Part shown: positions 43,941 through 56,260 of the stretch, in pieces | Layout of the letters: every line of letters starts with the position of its first letter | Position numbering within the stretch: the stretch's first letter is position 1 | Origin: Cordia subcordata | Lineage: Eukaryota; Streptophyta; Magnoliopsida; Boraginales; Cordiaceae | Reading direction: 5' to 3' | DNA length: 64,000 bases | Assembly (NCBI GenBank): GCA_028554755.1 | Contig: JAPTOF010000015.1 | Span: 15,103,001 to 15,167,000 of the forward strand | Notes under the pieces: model-generated | What the model was told of the DNA's origin: nothing | The model's database searches: none | The model's input: the letters and a program-made list of their open reading frames with translations, nothing else | Made by a program: the position numbers and the translations under genes

Positions 43941-45764
43941 TGAAGAACATCCGCCGCCTGTGCTTTTTCTCGACCGTAGAAATTGTTCAATTCCGACTAT
44001 AAGCAGACAAATGCTGTCTATGATTGAACCAAAAGCAATTATGAGGTTGTGACGTTTTGGAGTACTTGAAGGCAATGCATCTATTGGATACAAAGGTAAA
44101 TCGATAAGGATAACAGAAAAAGAAGACGAGACTGAAAGATTATGATTTGAAGAATGTCATTAACAATTTCTAAGATCACAAAGACAAATTTAATAAGCTG
44201 AAATTGAGTTCGATTTAATTGGGACTAGAGAGTCATGCACTACATAGTCAATTTGATGTCTGTCTAGGAATTCGTGTGTAATTACCCAAAGTGCATCTGG
44301 AATAACTTCATCAACCCACCTAACCGATGAGTTACAACATCAGCAATAAACAACGAATGAAACGAATGGAAGTTCAATTAATAATGAGACTGATATCAGC
44401 TTACAAAAAGAAAAGACATTTATAACTTAGTAACCCAAAATAGGGTATCCACAAGCAACACAAACATGCTACTGTGACTTGTCATACATCAATCTTTCCA
44501 CGACTCTATAGCACACGTATGAATACAAACCAAAAAGATATTATTGGTTCACTATTGTGATGGTAATAGGGGGTCTATGGATTAGTAGTGAACATATCTA
44601 TTATCACTTATTTAGAGGGATCAAAGGAAACTTATCTTTCCATTCTTCTTCTTGTGTCTTTGCTACTCTGCTCTGCTCTCTGTAATTGCGTCAATTGTAC
44701 CAGCGTCTTCTTCTTTTCTTCTTCTTTTTTTTGTTTTTTTGTTTTTTTTTTTTTTAATTTTGACTATTGCGGGGTAGTGTGGTGATGTCCTCCTAGACAA
44801 GTGACAGCCCCAGCAAGAAAAAAATAAAAGAAAAAATTGCATCTATATATATATATATATATATATGTAGTCGCTTTAGTTGTTAAGAACTAAGACATAG
44901 GACCCTCGAGGTTTTAAGAATTGCTGTATTTAAGGGCTCTTATATCATTGCTAAAATAAAGAACAGAAAAGGTTTTTTTTCTGTTTACTACGTAACAATC
45001 ATCATGACAAAAAAAAAAAAAAAAAAGAAAGAGAAAGGGAAAGAGAGGAAAGAAAAAAGTATAAGATTAGAAAAGACACAGAATGCAGGGATGGATCAAA
45101 TATTCAATCAAATAATATATTGTATATTTGCTTCCTTGCCGCGATTGTAGCGTTTTCTGGTGTGTGTGGGCAATGGATATTGGCGGTCTGGCGTGTTTGT
45201 GCTTGCAGCAGTTTCATGCGGACTTGGTGGTGGTGATGGTCGTGCTTCTTGTGTTTACAATAATCTCTCATGCATGAAACCTCCTATTCATGACATCAGC
45301 TGATGACGCGATATACCCTGCATTTCCAATACTCGCACGTAGATGAACACTCCGCAGATGAGTTGCTTGTGTTCTTCATCGCAAAAGAAAACAAGTGCCC
45401 TCAAGGCCACAACTAAAATACCCGACTCCAGAGTTTCTTTGGTTGTATTTCACATTAGTTGCAGCATTCTATCTATTCTACCTTGCTGACACAAATCTAA
45501 ATTTGTTACAGTTTTGTATAACGAGTGCTTCAACAATGCAGAGTACATTCCTTAGTGCAACAATATGGATACAAAGTCTTACTTCCTTGCCGTGTTACCA
45601 CCTCAAGATGTGGTGAATAACAAAACTGAGGCTCAAAAACCAAATTTAGCTCTTTGATTTAACAAAATTTGGACAAGAATGAAATTTTAAAGTTGATCAA
45701 AGTGAACCAAGTCCGAGATAGTCAGGTAGCACCTCTGATAACAGCTTGGAATTTTGCCAGACTT
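43941..45764. other. Intergenic stretch between hAT element and KASIII 3' end
   Basis: No gene is supported. Contains T-runs at 44724-44756, an (AT)n run at 44844-44866, a poly-A/purine stretch at 45008-45060 and, near the right end, the KASIII 3' UTR (poly(A) signal not identified). A short minus frame near 45300-45420 is open but unrecognised. Confidence 0.5.
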
Positions 45765-48700
45765 TCATCCCCATCTTATTATAGCAGACCCCCAGGTAAG
45801 CCCCGCACCAAAGCCAGCAGCTGCAATCGTATGTCCTGACTGCACCCTCCCGCTGCGAACAGCTTCATCTAGTGCCAGCGGGATTGATGCAGCACTTGTG
45901 TTGCCATAATTTGCCAAATTCGATATGACACGTTCAGCTGGGACATCCAAACGAGTAGCAACTGCATCAATAATCCTCTGGTTTGCCTGCATACCATCCC
46001 GTTTAGTATTTCTTAGTTGATATCATAGCATGACACAAGGATGACAGACCACAAAAGATGACTCAACTGTACATGAACCACCAAGTCAGCAAAAGAATGA
46101 ATAACATCATCTCAAATAACATTTTTCAATTTGAATTCTTCCCCAGGCTTTGTTGGTAGAGGAGAGGAGGGAAAGGAATAGCAATGGGTAAAGGTATCAA
46201 ATGGGCAAGTTGCTTGCAATGGGTAAAGGTGTTCAAATGGGCAAGTTGCTTGTCTACAATCTAATATAGAGAAGAGAAACTAATACATTCATGCTCTGAC
46301 TTGAAACAGATTAGATGGGCATGCATATTGAACTTAAATTCAGACATCATAGTTACTATGACTGAGAAGATGGGTTACTCTATTTATAAATTGAGTTTCT
46401 ATCAACCAAGCCACTACAACAACTCTTAGATTGAAGAAACAGATGATGAAGAGACCAGTCTTCTTGGGTGGAAACTTGAACCATACCAACTTCAAAGATT
46501 AGCACGCACAAAAACCAACATATATAGTGAATCTAGTTGGTGGGGTGCAATACTGCCACTCATTAATATGCAAAGAATGTGTGTTTGGTAACTAGTGACC
46601 GAAAAAAATAAAAAGTAAAAAGTTTAAAAAAAAGATAAACAGACAAAAGTTTCAAAAGTTAATGACGCAATCAAAAAGGTAAAAGCAGTGTTACCATTCC
46701 CACGAATGGCTTCAAATAATTTATACATGTTGAAAGATTCATTTTAATCACATCACTCTTGTACCTGATGAAGCAACAACCAGTCAATGCTAGACCCTGT
46801 CAGGCCTGCCTTCTCTAAAGCATATTCAATTGACTGTGGCACAACACGAACTGCAAATCGGAAGACCTCTTTACCATTCATTTGGATGCAGGAATAAGAT
46901 GAAACTTTTCGTGGTAATCCTTGGATTGAGCCATTTAAACCCAATGCATCTCCCGTATCATTTTCGATTGTTGCATTTAAGTGACTGCAAAAGGCAAGAT
47001 CTGCTTCTCACATATTCTGATACAACACAATTTGTTCTAGAAAAGATGAGAGAACATACCGATGACCATCACCATCACTATGCAAGTCAAAACCAAACAA
47101 CCCATCCTCTTTGCTGTCACAGGCCTACAGCCAATTACAAGTATCAATATACAGTAGAACAAAAAGAATACAGGGAAATTTCCAACTTCAAAATAAGAGA
47201 AGTTCTAATGTTCAAGACATTTTTATTTCGCCTACTCATTTCACCCTCGGTAAACTCCATTCAGCAACAAGAAGCTGAATGCATTTGAAGAGGGTAGCAA
47301 ATTCCATGCTTCTGCATTTACATAAACAGGTAGCACATAGCATAGACAAGGTCAATATGCACATTATATTGCAAGCCAAACAAAATGCTTTGAGGAGGGA
47401 TGCAAGAGAAGGAGGAAAGTACTGGATCTTTATTCTAGTATTACCACACAGCACATCATCAAGAAGAGTGGCAGCAGTTATTTACATTTAGAAAAATTTA
47501 GATATGCATTAAGAACCCCCTTCCAGGAAACAAGGAAAAGAACTTAAGTAAAGATGTAAATCTAAGAACATAATGTAATTCTGTGCCAAAGATTGTCCTC
47601 TTATTCTTTTACAAAGAAAGTGGTGTCATTGACAATGTATTAGTGGCTATCAACCACAAGAATGAAGTTTCAATATGTAACATAACTTAATGAGAATTAA
47701 GAAAACCAGATATTGTTGGCAGCATTGGGGATTAAGACCCCTAAAGCAATGACAAATGCATGAGGTCATGAAGTCCAGGCCCCTACATAATCAGGTGAAT
47801 CATACGTGAAATCAAGCAGACAATTGCTGAGAACCTGAAGTATACATTTTCAATATACAACCATGCATAACTATTGTTTAGCAATAACAGCGGGAACACA
47901 AGCATATGATTTCATGTACATGCCTATCAGCATGCTTCCTAATTCATGTTCGCAAAAAAAGACCCCAGTTAGACGATTAAAAGTCCGCAAAATTGGCCAA
48001 AAGAAACTCATCCAACGGGCAACCAGTGCCACCCAGAATTTGAACTTAGCATATAATAGCTATATGAATTAGCTTTTTTATCCTTTTCAGAGACAACCAA
48101 GTACTGTGATTCTCTGGATAGACAAAGTACCTGAACTAACAAGGCACCAGCAGCATCACCAAAGAGAATGCAAGTCCCTCTATCCGTCCAATCAACATAG
48201 CGAGAGAGAGCATCAGCACCAATCACAAGAACATTATTAAAGCCACCACCTGCAGGACAAAGAAGTTATATATATTGTTGACAATAAACCTCTTCATTCT
48301 TTGAAAGCTGAGTTATACAGTTTGCTGGAACCTCAATAGCCAATTATTAGAATGAATCGAAAAGAAAAAGTGACCTCTTATGTGGCATGCAGCTGAAACA
48401 AGGCCTAATATAAAACCGCTACATGCAGCTGTAATGTCATATGCCAGTGGATTGCTTTTACATCCAAGCGCTTTTTGGATCTGGAAAGGCAAAACTGTAA
48501 GAACACACTCACAAGAAAATAATCTTCAGAATTATCCAGGACAAACAACATATACAACAATCAAATGTTATCAACTCAGAAAAGGTTTGCAATGAAGGTA
48601 GCCGCAGAAAATGGTTTATATCACCATGAACAAAAAAGTAATAACAGTTTATCTATCAACAGTAAACTCCTTTGTTTATGCATAAAGGGGCAAAATTAGC

Positions 48701-50628
48701 ACCAGGAAGATGTTAAGAGAGTGGTCACATAGTTCTCTGGAAGCAGCTAATACTGGAATTCTAGTCAAAGGCATAGGAAGGGAGATCTCAGGGTAAACCA
48801 GAATGCAGGAAAAAGAAAATTCCAGAAGGGTCATTTAATGGTGGAGCACAACCTTTTGGTATATAAACAGGTAATAACATAAAAACAAGAACATATAGAC
48901 CACAATGCATGTGATTATAGACAATCAATGTAAATATGATCCACAAGGTTAAGGTTGCCTAAGCCAGCAATGTAGCCCTATTAGCTTTGTGAGTAAATAT
49001 CAAACAAGATTATGGGCAAAAAATGTCAATATCCTAGATGACCTAGCAAGAAATTGCACAATAAAAAGATCGATTTCTAGATGGAGTTTCAGTTTAATAA
49101 TCAAGCAAAGTGTAAACTTCATGAGATCATAGGCTTTCCACCTTTGAGAAACAATTGATGAGGGCTTATTCTGTTAAAAACAAAGTAATGCAACACAACC
49201 AGCAACGTGTAAGACTTGTGATCCATACACATTTAAAGACATAATTCAAGTGAAGCCTATGGTATCTGCTCAGCTCACTTCTAAGTAATTCAGAATTTCA
49301 TCACTCTACAGATATCTACCTGTGGAGCACTGCCAAATAGATCTTCTGGAGTCGAAGTACAAAGTAAAACTAGGTCCACATCATCAGGTTCAACCTCAGC
49401 CATTTGAAGAGCCCTCTGTGCTGCCTCTACAGCTAGAGCTGTCAAATTATCTTTCCCTGTAAAGTCACAGCAAAACAAAGTCACTTACTTATTGCATATT
49501 CAACAGAACAGTAACTGTTACTTTGGAATCCAAGGACCAAAGACCAACAGCAATAAGATAACTGTTATCCTCATATATAGTTACTACCATCATGGAGCAA
49601 GTATAACTTTTGGAAGCAGCCTCAACAGTTAGCTGATCAAACGATGGCACTGAATGTCTATGAAAGAATACTTGATCTTCTAAACTACACACCACTATTG
49701 TCATTTAAGCCCCAGAAAGGGCATTCACAAACCACACCATAGCAACCTCAAAATTTCATGGAAAGACTAAGAAGAAAACTAAGGATTCACCGATTGAACT
49801 TACTTCAAAATCTTGGGCATAAATTTTGCAACTGACTCCAGTCATCAATTCAGCATTATGTGTCAACTAGCCATAAAAGATTATGAGCTGATGCATTGCA
49901 GACTTAAGCACACTAAAATTGAAGATGGTCATGCTTAAACAAGCACATAAAGGAAAAAGCTAAGCCTTAGCTAAAACTATAACAAAAATCCAGACCGGCA
50001 AACTCTAAAGCTCATACTGTGGTGACAAAAACGACGGAGATGAGGGTGAGACTGATACCGGAAAGAACTCTTCTGTTACGGATTCCAGTGCGGACGGATA
50101 TCCACTCATCAGAAGTATCGACAATTTTGGCAAGATCATCATTGGATATCTTAAGGCTTGGAACAGCAGACCCACATCCCACTAGTTTGCATCCTTTGTA
50201 AACACTGCTGAAACTTGTATAATGGGGTAGGAAATGTTATAAAAGCATGTTCGTTGGTCTAAAGAAATGAAATACTAACACCATTATTACTTACTCGTTT
50301 ACAAAAAAATCAGAAAGAATAATTAATTTAAAGCCTTCAGCTAAAGGAGGCATCGTAACAATAAAAGAAACAGGACAAGCAAGAGAAGAAATTAGAAAGA
50401 TGAAAAGACATTTTGATTCAATTACCTCCCGTGTCGAGAAACAGAGGGAGAAATCCTCTCCGCATAACTGCCTTCAACGATGCTGGAAAATATAACCCTT
50501 TTGGAGCTTGGCTCAGATAACCAAACCCCAGATCGATAAATGCCTCCTATACACGGATAAAATCTTCTCCTTAGACTAGTAGGACCAACTGTGGGTGCAC
50601 ACAAGCCAGATGCATTTGCCATTTTCAT
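45765..50628 (-). CDS. KASIII: 3-oxoacyl-[acyl-carrier-protein] synthase III (KASIII), plastid, eight exons, 406 aa
   Basis: Exons on the minus strand: 50628-50426, 50207-50059, 49456-49320, 48480-48375, 48249-48131, 47124-47060, 46984-46765 and 45986-45765, giving 1221 nt, all junctions in phase. The enzyme condenses acetyl-CoA with malonyl-ACP, the first step of plastid fatty acid synthesis. The catalytic Cys lies in ITAACSGF (exon 4), the His in LLLHQANQR (split between exons 7 and 8) and the Asn in NYGNTSAAS (exon 8); GFGAGLTWG marks the C-terminal fold. Exon 1 encodes a Ser/Arg-rich transit peptide. The start may be ATG 50628 (MKMANAS) or 50622 (MANAS, better context AAAATGG, and matches plant relatives). 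Length fits the family. All key residues are present, so it should be active. Exon 2 has a CAGCAG acceptor allowing a one-residue difference. Confidence 0.96.
50204..50210 (-). other. NAGNAG tandem splice acceptor, KASIII exon 2
   Basis: The minus strand reads TTTCAGCAG|TGTTTAC. Splicing at the first or second AG stays in frame and adds or drops one Ser, within the linker after the transit peptide. Confidence 0.7.
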
Positions 50629-53430
50629 ATCATATGAGGAGATCCTTTAGCTTAGGGCTCGTTTGGCAATGCTGTCAAAAATTTGATAAACAGGAACCAT
50701 AATCATAATCAGAAAACTGACAAAACCAATTGAAAACAGAAACTGTAAACATGTTTGGTAAATTGCAGAATCTATAAACAAAAACAAAAAACCTATTTGG
50801 TTACCCCTTAGTTTAGAAACTGTTTTTGTCTATTATTTATTTTTTAATATTTTTATTAAGTAAAGCACATAGAATATTTAATAAAAAATAGACAATTTTA
50901 GTGAGACTTTTTTATATAAATTTTAATATGACAATATATTATAAAAAATTTTTAGTTGCTGAACTAAAAATGAACATTCACTAATTATAGAAATTTGGTA
51001 CAAATGACAACTCCTACAGCTTCATAAAACATCGAAAATGAATATTATCATAACCATTAGTCACATACACCATAGAAAAGTCAGGTACTAGTAAAAATAT
51101 TAAAACTATGTGGATTATACATCAAATTTCCTCAACTACCACACTTGACATATTATGTTCAAGCCTTTAATCTTCCTACAACTTGTTCGCAATTTGAGTT
51201 CTTTCGGGCTCCATGTAATGCTGTTGAATTGGAGTAACATAATATTGAGCTCTATTTGTTGCATTCTTGTTTTCACTTTCCTCAATTATCATCTCTTCTT
51301 TATACTCTGTAAACAAGTGATCCCTTGGTACATTAAAAACAAGAGAGACACAAAATAGATGGCTCTATTAGCTCTCCAAGAGTAAATCTTGCAACCGACA
51401 TTTCTTGACAACATGAGAAAATCATGAAATATAAGAAAAACATGAGATTAGCAGCAACTAAAGCTCGACTTTGAACAATGTTTAGCGTCTAGTATGCATT
51501 CATTTCACCTTTGAAGATTTCTTTTCCCCTTTTTCACTCTCTTAGTGCTATGACTAGATCACCAAAGCAGACTATCTGAAGATGATTTGATTCACTTATT
51601 GAGGATCAAGGAGTATTTTAAGGTAACAACACTTTGTTTCCATAATATTAGTGTCACTCTTGTGCTTATAAAATTAACAATAACATTCTGCATGACAAAC
51701 TAAAAGCCTATGCTTCATTGCAGAGACAACAACAGCAATTTCATTTTTGTGGTTTAAGAATAATCAGATTATAGAAGTTGCCTCATGCGTGATCTGATAA
51801 AGTTGAGACATCTTGACCTTTAAAAAGTCTTAACCATAACTGTTAAGCTAGACTCTTCCAATATTTGAGATACAAGTTTTGGGCAAAGACAAATTTCATA
51901 AAGTATGATTCATGAACACTCTATATTCTAATATGCTAACACAAATTTCTGGAATGCATTGCATCTTCTACTGAAAATCACATTTAACTAGATTTGCTGA
52001 AAGCTCTTTACATATACTTCCTACAGAAGTATACATTCTCAATGAAGGTACTAATATCACATCTAGAATAACACCACAAATTTCATATCTGCAGCGTCCA
52101 AAAAAAAATATATATGTAAAACCACCAGTCAAGTTCATCAAAGCTTAGCACAACTATAATCGGGAACACACAAATAGCAAGAAGATGTAATGGGTTCACA
52201 TTACAATTCCATGAGTTTTAAATGACTATCCATATATTAGTGGATTTACATCTTATGTTTGGAAAGCAAAAATATCTTCTTTTTTTTTTTTTTAATTATA
52301 ATAGAAGATATTAGTAATCGTACATGGGTACATGTTGTTGAGCGCAATAGAAATTATATGTACTACCCTGGAACCTCAATGATTACCATTTTGAAGATCC
52401 CTTTTCAAATTGGTCCATCCATGGTTGATAGCAATATTGGCAGCATGCATATTTGAAAAATAACCCTTGTAAAAAATTACCCTTTTCAACAAATGCAGGT
52501 TTTTCCCATCACACACTATTACTAATATATTAGTTTTTGCCAGTAAAACTGATTAACTCTTTCCAGCTACACCAATCTGTTACAAGTACCAACAGAAAAT
52601 GGCCAATCATTTGACTCCTAATTCCCAAGAAAATAGAAGGGGAATCATTTCTTCTTCTTTTTTTTTGGTGGAGGAAGAAAGGTAACTGTCAGCCTCAAAA
52701 GAAAATAGGAAAAAAAAATCTAATGACCAAGCCAACTAGCAATTTTTTGGTTATTCACAAATCAGATAGAACGTACAATAAGAGAAAAGGATAGAGTAAA
52801 GGACAAAAGTAGTAAATATGACTTAGAGTATGATTAGTCTGGTTTTCTTATCATTCTACTCCTCTCCTCTTCTTACATATGAAGACCCAACCGGAGGGCG
52901 CAGGCGATACAACTAGAATATAACTAGCCTACACATAAAACGCCTACTTGATATATGTGAGAATATAACTAGAAGCGAAGAACAGGACATGGAAAACTCA
53001 CGAAATACAGAAAAAATGTTTAAAAAGAAATTCAAAACATGAAAAGCACATGAAAACTCACGAAAGCAGAAAAACAATCCAAAAGATTGAAAGCATACCT
53101 GATTGATAAGGGGAGAAGAAGAGGAAAAGTAGATCTGTAAAGAAGAACAAGTTGGAGCAAAATCACAAGTATAGAAAAAAAAAAAATCCAAATGTGTGTG
53201 TGTGTGTATCAAACTCACGAAATTAGAAAAATAGATACAAGAAAATGCAAAAGATTGAAATGGTACCTGATTGATGAGGGGAGAAGAGAGGAAAAAGAAA
53301 TAGCATGAGAAGAGATGAGAAGCTATTAAGCTAAGCCTAGTATTACATATAGAGTGAAGAGTATTTTATTAATTGCTACTCCATTCGTTTGCGAGTGGTT
53401 TGGGTTGGGAATTTGAATTCTTTCTGTAGG
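50629..53430 (-). promoter_or_regulatory. Putative KASIII 5' leader with a long intron and upstream region
   Basis: No coding region is seen. A minus-strand leader exon could end at AATCAG|GTACC (donor near 53265) or at the similar ATCAG|GTATGC near 53096, joining an acceptor such as CTAAG just upstream of the ATG exon (about 50655). CT-rich sequence above these sites resembles plant 5' UTRs. A GGGCTCGTTTGG motif at 50655-50667 recalls MITE ends. No TATA box was assigned. Confidence 0.35.
52985..53300. repeat. Duplicated leader-like segments upstream of KASIII
   Basis: CCTGATTGATAAGGGGAGAA near 53097 and CCTGATTGATGAGGGGAGAA near 53265, each preceded by ...AAAAGATTGAAA and AAACTCACGAAA, form an imperfect direct duplication with a period of about 167 bp; a third partial copy of AAACTCACGAAA lies at 52991. 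Confidence 0.75.
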
Positions 53431-54668
53431 AGAAGGAGAGACGGAGACAACAATGCGTTCTTGGTTTGGGTGTTAGTTAACCAAAGAGGCCTTGGGGGGA
53501 CCCGAAATTAAGAATACAATTGAATCGCGATCTCCCTCCTCCTCCTTATGTTCCTTCAAGTTGTTTCACTTTTCAACTTCTTTTCTTTCCTTTTCTTCTC
53601 TTTTAATTATTTATTATTATTATTATTGTTATAATATCCTGCAAGTCCTTCTCTACCAACTCTTTTTCTTTCTTGTCTGCCTCTCATGCTTAGTTTTACT
53701 ACATAATATCATTGTTACTTTTTTTTTTTTTTTGGTTAAGTTACTTATTGGAATTATCAGAAATATGTAAAGTTGCAACTACTTGTAAGCATAAATACTT
53801 TTGGGCGGTGATGGTGCATGTAAGATATGATTTGCGATTAATGTGATATCGATCGATTGTTCCGTTTATTTGATTACATTTCAATTTCTGTTCCTTCTCA
53901 TATGAATGAATTCTATCAAGTATATAAACAATTTTCGTTATTTATTTTAATTTGTTAAATATGCTTGGTTGTTTACTCCTATTTATTTATTTTTCTCCCT
54001 CCCACGTCTAGAAGTGTTCAGTTGAATTTTTTGCAAGTTAATCATCACCCTGAATAACACCACCCCTTACCTCTTTTGCCTAATTTAGGACGAGAAGTTG
54101 CTCTTATCTATCGATTTTTTTTTGTACGTGTATGGTAGAGATAGTGTATTAAAAAGTGCAAAGCAGTGAGACAAGTACAAAATTATTCAACACCAGGGAC
54201 TAAGTAATGGTTTCACTTAGGTGCGGTGCATTTAGTGTAGTTGTGAAATTTAAAATTTTAATCATCAAGTTATGAAATCTTTAATAATAAAGTTTTGATT
54301 AGAAATGTAATCGAACAAAGTGTTTTTTTGGTGGTTCAATCTTATTTTTTTCTTTTAAATTATTGGTTGTATAATTAGTTTGAGAGCAACACTAAACATT
54401 TAAAAAAAAGAAAAGAGCATTTTTGAGAAAGGAAAAAAATAATTTTTATACAAATAGCTTTATGAAAATCTTCTTTGAAAATTTAAAAATCTTATGTTAA
54501 AGCTTCTTATTTTTAAAATTTTAGTTCTTAGTTAGAAACTTTTCAAACAAAATCAAATAAATAAATTCTAACTTTTAAATTCACAAACATTATTTTATAT
54601 AGGTCTAAAAATTAAGCCAAACAAGCCCTCATAATTGCCATTTGTTGTGTCAGTGATAGATGTGCTCA
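53431..54668. other. Intergenic stretch, no gene supported
   Basis: T-rich and ATT-repeat sequence (53600-53640, 53718-53735). AGCCAAACAAGCCCTC at 54612-54628 recalls a MITE end; its partner was not found. Confidence 0.45.
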
Positions 54669-54774
54669 TCAAATGAATAATTTATGCGTTTTAATTTGAT
54701 TTTGAGACTCGAGGTTCGGGTTCAAATGAATAATTTATGCGTTTTAATTTGATTTTGAGACTCGAGGTTCGGGT
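54669..54774. repeat. Perfect 53-bp tandem duplication
   Basis: 54669-54721 and 54722-54774 are identical (TCAAATGAATAATTTATGCG...GAGGTTCGGGT). Identity in non-coding DNA suggests a very recent event. Confidence 0.95.
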
Positions 54775-55080
54775 GAGCATATGCCATAGCTAATGCTAAA
54801 CATTAGAAGAGACACGTCAGCGCATGATTCTTCAAGTAGTGATTAGTGCATGACAAGGGTTTAAGGAAGAGTAATGGAGGTACTGGGCTTTACCACCAGC
54901 AATAAGACCTAGTATACTAGGTGCTACAACCAAAACGATTTCCACTGGCGTTCTTGTCGTTAACACTACGTTGTTTCTAGTTCACCTTTACAACAGTTTA
55001 TACTTTGGTCTTGTATTGTGGGAGCGCAAGCAGCTGTTGTTCTAATAATTCCCCAATCATATCTTTCTCTTTTTGTACAG

Positions 55081-55190
55081 CTTATTGCATTTAGTGATGA
55101 GGAAGGAGATAGATTTCAAACAATGTTTTCAGGAAGCGCAGCTACTACTGGTATGCTACCAATTTCTACATTGCACATACATGATAAGAG
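55081..55190 (+). pseudogene. Isolated exon of an allantoate-deiminase-like (M20 family) gene
   Basis: The acceptor TTTTTGTACAG precedes an open 36-codon exon with IAFSDEEGDRFQTMFSGSAA, followed by GTTTTTA as a possible donor. The DEEG..RFQ..F.GSAA signature is the metal-binding region of allantoate amidohydrolase/ureidoglycolate hydrolase-type enzymes of ureide breakdown. No neighbouring exon of such a gene was found on either side, so this is a stray fragment. Confidence 0.65.
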
Positions 55191-55691
55191 GTTTTTATAT
55201 GTTTCTCAAGATAGTTTTCTTTGATAGTAAACAGCTATTGATCAGACCACTAATGCTCAAACATTCTTCAGTGGCATGACAGTGCAAGGTGAACCCTACT
55301 CATGCTATCCCTTGCAAGAGAATATTAAGACAAACATATTCAAATCCATGATAGCCTACAATTAGCTTGCATGAAAGGCGCGCAAGAGTTGTGGCAACTT
55401 TCATTCTCATGGCCCAATCCAAACTCCTAACCACATCTAGGAACATGGTGCAACCATCTATCCAGGGGTCCATTGAAGGAGAAGCTGGTGTAGGAACGAT
55501 GGTTTCGTTCTAAAAAGATGCATTGTCAGACCATTTCAGTTCCAACCAACACCAGCTGTATTAAATAGTGTTCAATCCCCTGCCTCCAACCCCAGCATCC
55601 AGTAGCATCATTATCAAGACACAGATTTTGAACAAATTAAAGGTGAGTTCTTCCAAGGATGAAAATTGGTACAAATTGTTATTTTTAATAG

Positions 55692-55750
55692 GGTGCCGAA
55701 TGTAAAACCTAGTCGCGAGTCAACCGATATTGAAATTTATGGAATGCAAG
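55692..55750 (+). pseudogene. Isolated exon of a SUF4/ZNF207-like zinc-finger gene
   Basis: Acceptor-like AATAG, then an open exon reading VPNVKPSRESTDIEIYGMQG, with donor CAAG|GTATAA. DIEIYGMQG is a hallmark of SUF4/ZNF207 (BuGZ)-type C2H2 proteins, just after their zinc fingers. The zinc fingers themselves are absent. Confidence 0.6.
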
Positions 55751-55964
55751 GTATAAATGTATGTAACACCATTTGGCATGTGAAATCTCAAATTGCAAAT
55801 AATGATTTCCATGGTCATTCTGGTGTTGTCTTTATAATAAATGAACCACCAATGTTATGCAACTATCTGAAATCTCATGATTTTTGAGTCCATTAAATGG
55901 TTCCATTATAACATTATTTAGATAAAAAAAACCTTGTACTAAATTGGACTACTGGCTATTTGAC

Positions 55965-56260
55965 GCTGTTATAATCCTGCACCAGGAAGGCCCACTGTTG
56001 AGGTTAGGCAGTTGCACCTCGCCCTCTAACCTTGGTATCTGCAATACCCAGCTGTCTCTGTTCCACTTCCACCACTAATGGGACTGCCACCACAGCCTTT
56101 GTTTCCTACACAAAGTATTAGACCTCCCATGTCGGCGACGGCACCACCTGTTCAACCTTTACTACTAGTCACTCCTCCGAGCTTCCTGTAACTGCTCTAC
56201 ATAATCCTGTTTCTCAACCATTATTCCTAGTGGTTCAGTTGCAAATACCACGAGGATTAG
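55965..56260 (+). pseudogene. Pro-rich segment of the same SUF4/ZNF207-like gene, broken
   Basis: Reads VSVPLPPLMGLPPQPLFP, then RPPMSATAPPVQPLL and, after a stop near 56190, QPLF again: the Pro-rich tail type of SUF4-like proteins. It follows the DIEIYGMQG exon in the expected order, with frame breaks. Confidence 0.5.

Noticed and set aside
45240..45420. Possible C/D-box snoRNA-like motifs (TGATGAC, CTGA)
   Set aside because: Spacing and flanking stem do not fit; chance occurrence is likely.
54700..54775. GAGGTTCGGGTTCAAAT resembling a tRNA T-arm
   Set aside because: No acceptor stem, D-arm or anticodon arm can be placed around it; it is the border of the 53-bp duplication.
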